The position numbers and the translations under genes are program-made. A stretch of DNA of 64,000 nucleotides. Origin: Fasciola hepatica (lineage: Eukaryota; Platyhelminthes; Trematoda; Plagiorchiida; Fasciolidae). The DNA is taken from contig CANUEZ040000183.1 in assembly GCA_948099385.1 (NCBI GenBank), forward strand, positions 1,798,001-1,862,000, read 5' to 3'. Below, piece after piece: positions 1 to 8,732 of the stretch (its first letter is position 1; each line of letters begins with the position of its first letter). The notes below the pieces were generated by a model that ran no database searches, had not been told where the DNA came from, and saw only the letters and a list, made by a program, of their open reading frames with translations.

Positions 1-2080
1 AACTCTCGACCAGACAACATCAGTAAATTCCAGATACTGCACTGGTAATCGCCATTGTGACTTACTTTACGTGACAGCGATCTACGCCAAAACACATCGG
101 GACTATTCAGCTTTTTTCCTGACTTGCCTAATACATCCGGTAGAACCTTTACAACACCGTCCACAGAAACCACTTGCAGTTCCCAGCTTAACAACTGGTA
201 CATAATTGATTCCGCGGATACTGACCTCCTTGGACGAGAACTCTCCCCCTGAGGCTCCCATATATTTACCTTGTTCAGCACTTATACCCCTGCTTCGGTA
301 TGGCTGTCCCGGCCATTCATATTGCCACAAGTTGTCCAACTGGCCACCCAACTCTTCACCAACAAAGGTACCCCTGCTCCGCCTATAGGCCGATCAAACG
401 CCATTGTCGGCAAACGCTATCGCAAGACCACTAAACTCCGAATAGCTCCGGATGACTGTCCAGTTTCCCTGGTAGATGAACTTGGAGAAGCTTATAGGCA
501 AACGAAGAAAATAGGCGAAAACTAAACAGTCTTTCCCTCCAAATGGACCTCGCCGATCTGATCGTCGGTCAGCATATGCATTTGGCAATTTTTCCCGATC
601 CAGCAGCACACCATGCCCCAACCAACACACTGCTGGCAACGAAGTTCATGGACACAGTTGTCCTAGAAATCTTCAGACGCAGGAAAAGGCGAACAATGTG
701 ATCCTTTTCGAGATTTCAGACCGAATACTTGTTTTACTAGCTAAAACGTGGTCTTATTTGCTTGCCACCTTGAATAAAATCTGAGCCACTGTGTTAGACT
801 CCGCAAAACTTCTCAGCGCATCACACGTCCACTGCCATTTCAGTTTACAAATGCAGTTGTCGCCAAGGTCGTTATTAGCCGACAATCTTCAGTCGCAGCC
901 AAAACTAGCTTTAAGTATGCCAGGACATTTCCTGACTAAATCCCATTGCAAGAGACGGTACACAAAAGCCACACCCTGAATAACAACTCTAGCGTAAATA
1001 CAACCAATGATACGCGCCAAACTCTGATGTATCTATCACCGGCTATCACCCGAAGCCGCTATCTATAACAAATCGCAATGCAAATGTGGCCTCAGACAGT
1101 GAGCCGACTTCCTCACCATGTGAGTCAACTGGCAGACTTCGCAACATTCGGAATAGCCCAAACAAATTCCCAGACCGGAACAAGCTCCCCAGCATCTATA
1201 AAACTGATAAAGGTTCCTGAGACTCCCACATTCGCGAGCGCAAGTCCTCCCCAAGTCTAGATGACCTCATTCCGTTTTCCAGTTCCACTTTCCGTTTTTC
1301 CGCCACACCCACAACCCATTGCGCCTTCACCCCACTTCCGTCTACACATTGCACCCTGATACCTTCGATACTCTCGGTAACGCAACCAAGACTCTGGGCC
1401 CATCCACGGCATTCTCCAGCTCTTCTCCCGAATGTTTCTGGTCACCGCTTAGACCACTACACCTGACTAGCCAGCCAGTACAGAATGGACCTCAGAAATC
1501 GCCATTTCGTACCCCAAAGAACAAGGCCCACCAAAGTAAGGGACGTGCAAAAAATGAGGGAACAGCATCGTCGGGCTAAATTTTACTGGCCTCCTGCGTG
1601 GCTCTGAAGCATATTTTCCAGTCTCGGCTGACAGCCTATTCACAACCATACTTACTTGATACACTCTATATTTCTAAATTCCCAGCTCCCTTAAATTTCT
1701 ATCCACCGCGTCAACCACCCCATACTCCAACAGCTACCCAGTAACTCCCTTGAACTCATCTCCGTGCCAGGCATAACTTTCGACTCCCACAAAACCCACC
1801 CAAGCCCTTTGGTTCAGTATTACTACCCAAATATGGTTGCTTTTGTCCTGTTGCCTCCATCCTTCAGAAGGTTTACCGCACTCCAAATGCTCTTTCTGCC
1901 AGCAATTTCCTATCCTTCCTTCCTTACTCTACCCCAACTCCGGGCTTTAACCTATGAGATCTTTGGAGCAACCGAGGTCCTTATCACATCTTCGCCGTAT
2001 TCATCAATGGAGATACAACCTCCATGATCTCCACCAGACCCCCTATCATCTCCAGCATAAACATCACCATCAAAGTCAAA
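1..2080. other. Unassigned region, possible remnant of LINE ORF1 at its right end
   Basis: No convincing gene is visible. Open frames are under 90 codons on both strands and overlap one another. On the plus strand at about 1800-1860 a short Pro/Phe-rich stretch resembles the Pro-rich part of the intact LINE ORF1 (both share a Gln-x-x-x-x-Pro-Asn-Met core followed by a Pro-Pro pair), which would be consistent with the decayed LINE endonuclease that starts just downstream. The resemblance is short and the compositional bias is strong, so this is only a weak inference. The first 1.2 kb shows nothing I can name. Confidence 0.3.
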
Positions 2081-2084
2081 ATCG

Positions 2085-3670
2085 TCTATTCTAGTCATGC
2101 CCATGAACCCCCGTTCAATAATGAAAAACCTTAAATCATCCGCAGCATTGCTTGGACCTCAGATTTGTCATCGCCACTGAAATTTGGTTACCGGATTCCA
2201 TCCCGTCAGATCAAGCCGTTCTAGTCAGATACCAGAAGTTCCGTAGGAACAGGTCTCGTCGAGCAGGAGATCGTTTAATCCATGTCAAAAATGCCCCGCA
2301 AGATTTTCCAATCCCACACACAACTTTAAACGCTATTCTGGGTTCTCTCAGGTCAACAATTCCCGCACCTAACTCTTACCTTTATATTGGATGCTTCCAT
2401 CGACCCCCTGATTCTGAAGCAAGGGATCTTACTAAGATTATTTACACATTCGACTATCTTTCATTACTGCCCTGTTCCTCTTAACTCATAACTGGGGACC
2501 TCAATGCGCCGAACATTTGTTAGAATACCTCATCTGCCCCAAATAACTTAATAAACTTCATGTCGTGCATGCGCGTAGGGCGCTGGATCCAACACGTGAC
2601 TGTCTCAACCAGAGGAAACATCCTTGGTCTGTTATTCACCGTTGGTTTATCCAACGTTTCGGCTAGAACATTCGGCCTCTCCCCAGGAAGTGATCATAGA
2701 ATGGTGTATTGCACCTTTGCAGTTCCATAGGCCTTTTGTGAGTCCCGCCCCCGAAATGATCTCCCCTAACTATCAGTTGGGAAGATTTTTTCTATACGCT
2801 TCGACATTTAAGCTGGAAGGACTCCTCCCGCAAAGCGACCCTCAGCTGGCTGCTGATTTACCATGTTTGAAATTGTCCAACCTGCTGTCTGCAATTATCA
2901 AAACCGGTATCATATCAAATCTAGTTCGTAGTTCGGTCCTGACCCCGATGAAAAGCAAATATCTAAAGCTTTAGAAAGTATATCATACCAATAGCGTCTT
3001 ATCATCCTTCTTGGAGCTCCAACGTCTCTCGGTAGAGGTCAGAAGCAAGACTGACGATATGCTCGAAAAACAAAAAGTATCGGCCCCACAAAGCAGTGAA
3101 ACTCCCTCAAAGTTGACACGCCTACGAAGAAACAGAAATGAGCGCAAGACCAGTGGCAGCTCCCTCTAATTTCAGCAAACAATGAGCACATCAATAGAAA
3201 CTAGAGCCGGGGGCTTCATTCCTAATTAGCTGCTGCAACAACTACGGACTCCTTCACCGTACCCCCATGCATCAGACAGCGTTCCCCTGGAGTCCATGCA
3301 GCGCCAATCCACCAGAAAATAGTGGAGTTTTCCTTCATTCTGTGTTACAAGGGCCGGTGCATCCTACTCAGTCTTGACCTTCTATGGTCGCCTCGGTAGA
3401 AGCTCAAATTACGCTTTCTACTTGAGCTACACCACCGCATGGCCTTCTCGTGCGTTGAACACATCTGTCTCACTCCGTCCACAAATGTTTCCTTGCTCTA
3501 TCGCTTACTGCCGCCTTCTATTCCCAGATCAAAGTTAACCTTGAGATCAAACTTCTTTCTCATAAAATATGAAAAGTCACGGAACAAACCCTCGATAAAC
3601 TCCACGAGTCTCTCTATCTCTCAGTTAATATGTTCCCTGGATCACTTCGTTACTGTTCCCCATGTAATCC
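2085..3670 (+). pseudogene. Decayed LINE copy A (endonuclease, linker and C-terminus; RT core deleted)
   Basis: The frame at 2152-2484 aligns with the endonuclease of the intact LINE at 8.25-11.8 kb: an Ile-Ala-Thr-Glu-Ile-Trp-Leu stretch matches its Val-Thr-Glu-Thr-Trp-Leu, and CFHRPPD matches CIYRPPN. Past a stop, GDLNAPNIC matches GDFNVPEIC, and PGSDHRMVYC at about 2685-2715 matches the SDH catalytic motif. The frame 2624-2974 continues into the endonuclease-RT linker. RT motifs are then missing; similarity resumes at about 3510-3640, where LTLRSNFF matches the C-terminal LALRSNFF of the intact copy. Stops and frame changes show that it is dead. About 1.3 kb of RT core is absent relative to the intact element. 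Limits are approximate. Confidence 0.75.
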
Positions 3671-3881
3671 TTCTCTTAGTGCTGCCCATACGACACACGA
3701 ATACAGAGATTAACGAATCTTTTTATCAGAACAGTTATCGGATTCGGTGGCCCCACTTGTACCGCCTGTGTACGTCGTCTGCACGCAGTTGTGTTCCTCC
3801 AAAGCACACATTGTCCCGCTTCAGCTTTGCAAGTTCTGCTCTTTTGCATGTTGGTCTCGCTGCAGTTGAATCAAATCAGCC

Positions 3882-4191
3882 ATGTCAGGTCGCGTTGAAG
3901 TAGGTGAAGGTTTGGGCAAAGGACGGGCCAAGAGACACCACAAAGTTCTTCATGACGACATCTGAGGCACCCTTAAACTAGCTATCTGCAGTCCAGCTAG
4001 ACCATGGTTGTGTGAAAAGCACTTCGGTCTGACTTGGGAAGAGAATCCTGGTGTTTTGAAAGTTATTCAGAGGACTTGATTTCTGACGCGGTCAGACGCA
4101 TTGAGCAGGCAAAGCGAAAGACAGTCGCCGCCACGGATGTTGTGTGCATTCTGAAAGGTCAGGGTCGCACTTTGTGCTGTTTCGCTGGTAA
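3882..4191 (+). pseudogene. Histone H4 pseudogene
   Basis: Starting at the ATG at 3882, the translation follows histone H4 from its first residues: MSGR, then GLGKG, AKRH-KVL, later GVLKV, and near the end QAKRKTVAATDVV and QGRTL. H4 is about 103 codons long and intronless; here about 310 bp covers the same span. It is broken by a TGA where H4 has Gln in the conserved D-N-I-Q-G stretch, by a frame change near 4065-4080 (before the segment matching V-I-R-D-A-V), and by loss of the final stop (GFGG is CFAG followed by Lys). Many conserved Lys/Arg positions in the basic tail are changed. No histone 3' stem-loop was seen downstream. It sits between LINE copy A and a gypsy element, so it is either a transposed fragment of a histone cluster or what remains of one. 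Confidence 0.85.
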
Positions 4192-4630
4192 AACTCACCG
4201 CATGACATTTTGGTCCGCACGAGAATGTGTATTCATTAACTTGTCACAAACCGAGGTATAGGGACTATAGACACTTTATCACAGCATGTTCTGACTTAAA
4301 TCAGGGGAATCCCTAACTGGTGAGCTCCACCAAAAATTCCTTCCACCATGGACCATTGTAAGTCCTCGAATCACCTATTCCTCCATATATAATTTTTCCA
4401 ACACTTAAACGGTAAAACCTAATTTCCGCTACAATGCTTCTCTTATTTTCCTGTACCGACGTTATAATGGTCGCTTGACGGTTGCTCAACGGACCTTAAC
4501 ATATCGTTGATCATTTGATATATAGTTGCATTCATGCCTAGCAACCACCGTAAGCCTGATCCGGAACCCTTCTTTTCTGGCAGACTCCCTAGCCGTCCCT
4601 TAGTCTTATTGACGTTCACTGATTCTGGTT
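4192..4630. other. No gene seen; expected position of the 5' LTR/leader of gypsy element 1
   Basis: There is no coding signal. A TATATAAT stretch lies near 4385-4395. The region is where the 5' LTR and leader of the downstream gypsy element should be, but I could not match it to the candidate 3' LTR near 15.2-15.3 kb, so an LTR here is not supported. Confidence 0.4.
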
Positions 4631-4634
4631 CCAT

Positions 4635-5160
4635 ATGTTAGAGGCACAGCTTAAGACTCATCGAATCACAAGCGAGCTTCCTCGTTACTTGCGGACCACT
4701 GGTCTTCTTCCCCGTGACTTTGATACCCAGAGGTGGGAAGCAATATTCAGTACCTATTCGTAAGCAGCTCAAGAAATAGCGGTATTCTCTTGTCTTTTGC
4801 CATGGAAATCGTCGGGATTAAAGCGGTTGATTCAAAATAGAGGGCTGCTTGGTTAGAAGCCGTCCGCATTACTGAGGGAAATGCAGCATTTGGCAGGGCA
4901 ACTTTTAGATAAAAAGTCTCTAAAAGCCTGTGGCTACAGCGATTACCAGCTAACATTTAAGTACTGCTCGAGGTTTCTAGCCACCTTAACCTAACAGAAG
5001 TGGCAAATCTGGCGAACGGTATTGTGAAACAGTATCTTCGACAAATTACTGCCGCAACAAACTCAAGTAGCCTCCAGATCACCACTACCACCCTGGAAAC
5101 ACACTCCGAAGATACCCTGATAGCTGCCCCAGAGCTGACTTTCAGGAGTATTTTCACTCC
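4635..5160 (+). pseudogene. Gypsy 1 gag remnant
   Basis: Translating through several frames gives a gag capsid-like string: an N-terminal piece with RWEAIFSTY (about 4730-4760), ALLREMQHL at about 4865-4895 followed by a piece in the position of the Leu-Gln-Arg-Leu-Pro-Ala-Asn segment of gypsy capsids (about 4935-4955), then LTEVANLANGIVKQ at about 4990-5030. Such Arg-Arg-Met-x-x-Leu and Leu-Ala-x-x-Ala-Asp patterns are typical of gypsy capsid C-terminal regions. The reading frame is broken several times. Downstream, about 5150-5370 is Ser/Thr-rich with no clear zinc knuckle. Confidence 0.6.
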
Positions 5161-5369
5161 GAGCTTATCCCACAGTAGGAACCATAAACCTTATGACAAC
5201 TCTGACCGCGATGAACGTCTTCAAAGCTTTTGCACTGACCTCCCGTTAGTCCATCTCGAGGAAAGTGTTGTCGATATCAGAAAAGGTTGGGGGATAAAGC
5301 CTGGCTCCACGAAGCGGGCTGAACCTTCCCAGTGGCCTAACAGGAGAACTTATGTCTCGATGTGTTCCG

Positions 5370-5720
5370 ACGACTGTTGCAAACGGCAGCCACCCTAGCA
5401 ATCTTCCGTTGCACATTCGACATTGAATCTCCAACTGCCTGTTCCCGGTCGACACCAGTGTTGCAGCTAGTGTCATTCCAAAGGAGACAGGCGATGGAAG
5501 GATTCCGTGAATCCAACAACTTGGTGCTGCCAACGGCACTCCTTCCGCTGCTAGCGGCCGAAAGTCACTGAAGCTCAATTCGGACCTGCGTCTCACCTTC
5601 CGCTGGATGTTTAAAGAAGCAGATCTCCGCTCTTCCACGCTGGGTATCCACTTCCTTGACCATTTTGACTTCCAGTTGATACGCGATGCCGAAGAGTTCT
5701 CAACCGACGGATCACTCTTT
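5370..5720 (+). pseudogene. Gypsy 1 aspartic protease remnant
   Basis: The active-site region reads VDTSVAASVIP at about 5446-5480, where functional retroelement proteases have Asp-Thr-Gly-Ala. The third residue of the catalytic triplet is therefore Ser rather than Gly. It is followed by AANGTPS and the flap-like Phe-Arg-Trp-Met-Phe stretch (about 5600-5625), then LGIHFLDHFDF at about 5640-5675, which corresponds to the conserved Leu-Gly-x-Asp-Phe-Leu segment. A stop separates the active site from the rest. The order (after gag, before RT) fits a gypsy polyprotein. Confidence 0.7.
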
Positions 5721-5839
5721 CCGTAACCGGCTCGTATTCCTCCGTAAATCACATCACGCCCCTACACATCGAAATTCAGGCCGAAGGCCCTTGCGCAGAC
5801 CTTCTTCCAGCTTACCCGTCGATGCAACGGGGAATTAGA

Positions 5840-6840
5840 ACCCTCCCTGCGGTGACTACTGACGTCACTTACCGTGTTGTCTTTAAAGGGCCCCCAACAT
5901 TCAGCCGACTCTGGAGCTTGGCACCAGGAATGTTCCAAATAGCACAGGCCGAGTTTGAACACCAGCTAGAATCAGGCATATTATCCCCTACCAGTAGCCT
6001 TTGGACCTCGCCCCTCAACAGGGTTCCTAAGCCTAATGGCCACTGGAGCCCCTGCGGCGACTACGGTACCCTCAGACAAGCTACTGTTCAAGACAGGTAC
6101 CCAATATTTAAGGTCTAATTCCCTCCCTACCCGTTTGCTCTGTTTTTATCCGGATCGATCTCGTTAGAGCGTACCACCAAACACTGGTGGCTGAGGCTGA
6201 TACCCCTTAAATCGCTGCCACAAATCTGCACGGACCAGTCGAGTTTTTGCGCATGCTGTCTGGGCTCGGCAAAGCAGCTCAAATCATCCAAAGGTTTACT
6301 CATTAAGTGACAAGCAGTCTGAAAGATATATACGTGCACTTAGACGATATTTTAGAGGAAAGTTCTTCAGAACAATAGCATATGGCACACCTGCGCACTC
6401 TGTTTGAGCGCCCTGGCCAACAAGGTGTAATCATTATTCCTAACAAAAGCGAATTCGGTAAGACAGCCATCGCCTTTCTGGGTTCTGAAATCTCCGCCTC
6501 GGGCATACAAGCCCTGCCTGACATGGTATCTATTCGCCATCATCCTGCGCCTTAATTTTACCCCTATTTGCGCTAATTTTCTGGCCCGGTTTACTCTACC
6601 ACCGGTTTATCCCGCTTTGCACCAGAAGAATGCAGCTTGTACCAGATGGTTGACGTGGCTTTAAGTGGAAATTCCATTCCTCGAACATGGCAAGGGCAAT
6701 ATTTACTTCGATGAAGGAAGTTATCGTCAAAATGGAACTCCTTCCGTGTCCCGATCCCTCTGCTCCCTTGGCAATAGGGACCGATGCTTTGGACACCGTT
6801 GTTGGAGCAGTGCCGCCACGGGGTGTTCTTCGTTATCTCT
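5840..6840 (+). pseudogene. Gypsy 1 reverse transcriptase and 5' part of RNase H (remnant)
   Basis: The frame 5822-6118 contains FEHQLESGI, SSLWTSPLNRVPKPNG and CGDYGTL, the usual opening of gypsy RT. After a frame change the catalytic YLDD box appears as HLDD (6337-6348), followed by AHLRTLFER, NKSEFGKTAIAFLG and the Gly-Ile-x-x-Leu-Pro-Asp segment (6380-6525). About 6745-6835 reads as the start of RNase H (Leu-Ala-Thr-Asp-Ala-Ser-Asp-Thr in a broken frame). Homology then ends abruptly at the inserted LINE. Several stops lie between these blocks and the domain is not functional. Confidence 0.85.
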
Positions 6841-6941
6841 CGCTAGTTATATAGGTTTCTAGGAACTTAGCTAGTTAATTAAAGACAAATCACCGCAAAA
6901 CAATACAAGAATTCCAAAGATTTTTTTCCAATATTTTTATC

Positions 6942-8732
6942 ATGCCTGTTACTCAAAAACTTCGACCCAAGATTAGAGTTAAGAAACCGCTAACACAACT
7001 GAAACAATGCTCTATACCATTGGTGGACCTCGCGAACGACGCTATCTTCAGTGCTCGTATTCACCAAGAGGTTGAGAATATCTCAACAAGACTCAGGATT
7101 CTGGATGACAGTATCGCCAAGCTTGCTCCGCTACTGTGCCTAATGGACCCCGCGGCAAGCTATACGCAACAGCAGCTTAAATCAGCCACGGACTTCCTTA
7201 ACTCTGTTTCTACCGAGATCTTTAAGCGCATCTCAAATAGCAAAAATGCGATAGCCTTCAATCTCCCGGACAAGGCCCCAGTATCGCAACTGAAATCCAC
7301 CCTGCTCAGGGCAGCTGGCATGGAACACCATCCATGCACGTGCACAAGGTTACACAAACGTTCACCACGCCACACATGTCCCATCCTTTTCCAATTCCCT
7401 TCCGATCAAATAGCAAGAGAATTTATCAAAAGGCAATCGTCGCTTGCCCTCAACACAGCTTATAAATCGGTCAGGATTACGGCAGACAAGACTCCTCTCC
7501 AAAGAGAGGCGTCAAGGACAGCAGTAACTCCCACTAGTACCTCACAAACCGGCCCTCGGCTGAGGCTAGCCTCAGCCGTGCGATCACCTCCCCTCAACCC
7601 GGCACGCTCCGTACCAATTCAGGTGCCGGTCGACCTTGACAGCTCACCCTTGTCGGACCCCCAGGTAACATCCAGTGGACGACAGGTACTTCTAGATGCA
7701 GCTTCGACCCCTACCCGCAGCGTATCTTCATCACCTGCCCCTAACAACGGCACGGTTGATCGGGCATTAGGGGCCTCTCCATCACCGGCCATCCCTCCAC
7801 CAAGTAAGCGGGTTCGTAGGATGCAGGCTACCTCTACTCCCACTACTCCATCCGGTTGGGCCCATCCGCCTGTCCCTCCTGCCCTTACTAGATCTCTCAA
7901 TTCCTCCACGAACCTTCCAGGACCAACAAAACGTGCAAGCGCGAGGCCCATTCCGGCCCATCATCACGCACAAACAGATAGAGTGGGGCCTCACTGCCAG
8001 GGCCATCCTACCATGCAATCCGAAGTAAAACCGAAAAGCAGTTGTCAAATATTTGTGGGCTCTCGGAGGCGACCGCACCGATCCACCCACAAACCTGAAC
8101 CTAACCGTGCAGACTCTAGGCCTACAGAGGGCACTAGCTCAAAGATACAAGCATCCAGCCCACTCGAGCTGCGCTCGAATTGTCAGACAACTCACAATAG
8201 GGTCCGACCCACGCACAATCCCACTCAATATAAAGCCTTCCCAGAGACCCAGTGGCCGGCTCTCGACCCGTGTTCAACACCATCACGTATGCCTCCACGG
8301 ATAATACAGTTTGCCCCGATACCAAATATGATGCCGGGCGGACCTTTCTTTCCACCACTGGCCCAACATGCCTTCGCTTCCGTGCCCTATACCTCTCGAA
8401 ACGGGGTATTCGATTCTACCTCTCCGGGGGTCCTCCAAGACCCATATCACCACCAGGTTCAACCCTCCCTGTCGAATATTCCTATACTCCCATTTCCTCC
8501 TTCAGTGGACTACCTCAGTGCAGTCCGCAACCTTGGCACAAGCTTCAACTTCCACCCCGCCCCCGGACCGCTCCCGTTTTTTCGTCCTTATCCCTCACTC
8601 AACCAAAATCCACGTATAGCATCAAGCCCCGGGCTAATGCACCAAATGTCCATAAGTCCTTACCACCTCTATCCCCCCCTAGCTCCTTCCGCGCCTCATT
8701 TACCCCCTCCAGGATTCGGCCGTTTCAATTAG
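6942..8732 (+). CDS. LINE ORF1 protein (RRM-like domain, Pro-rich C-terminal half)
   Basis: An uninterrupted 596-codon frame starts at the ATG at 6942 and ends at TAG 8730-8732. Residues about 35-65 look helical and may form a short coiled coil. Residues about 102-182 form a domain that opens with NAIAFNLPDKAP and contains a Cys-Thr-Cys pair (132-134) and a further Cys (146), then PILFQFPS; this pattern is known from ORF1 proteins of flatworm CR1-like LINEs and probably binds RNA. From about 190 to the end the protein is Pro/Ser/Thr-rich and low in complexity. ORF1 proteins of this group act as nucleic-acid-binding partners of the ORF2 protein in the retrotransposition particle. The last ~500 bases overlap the open frame of ORF2. 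The start is the only sensible ATG, about 90 bp inside the element. Confidence 0.85.
   Translation: MPVTQKLRPKIRVKKPLTQLKQCSIPLVDLANDAIFSARIHQEVENISTRLRILDDSIAKLAPLLCLMDPAASYTQQQLKSATDFLNSVSTEIFKRISNSKNAIAFNLPDKAPVSQLKSTLLRAAGMEHHPCTCTRLHKRSPRHTCPILFQFPSDQIAREFIKRQSSLALNTAYKSVRITADKTPLQREASRTAVTPTSTSQTGPRLRLASAVRSPPLNPARSVPIQVPVDLDSSPLSDPQVTSSGRQVLLDAASTPTRSVSSSPAPNNGTVDRALGASPSPAIPPPSKRVRRMQATSTPTTPSGWAHPPVPPALTRSLNSSTNLPGPTKRASARPIPAHHHAQTDRVGPHCQGHPTMQSEVKPKSSCQIFVGSRRRPHRSTHKPEPNRADSRPTEGTSSKIQASSPLELRSNCQTTHNRVRPTHNPTQYKAFPETQWPALDPCSTPSRMPPRIIQFAPIPNMMPGGPFFPPLAQHAFASVPYTSRNGVFDSTSPGVLQDPYHHQVQPSLSNIPILPFPPSVDYLSAVRNLGTSFNFHPAPGPLPFFRPYPSLNQNPRIASSPGLMHQMSISPYHLYPPLAPSAPHLPPPGFGRFN

Noticed and set aside
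5246..5752. A 168-codon reverse-strand frame
   Set aside because: It lies opposite the gypsy 1 gag-protease, which is supported by several matching blocks on the plus strand; the reverse frame has no domain.
7619..8358. Reverse-strand frames (102-110 codons) under LINE ORF1
   Set aside because: They are complements of the Pro/Ser-rich ORF1 coding strand (Gly/Arg/Ser-rich) and show no domain.
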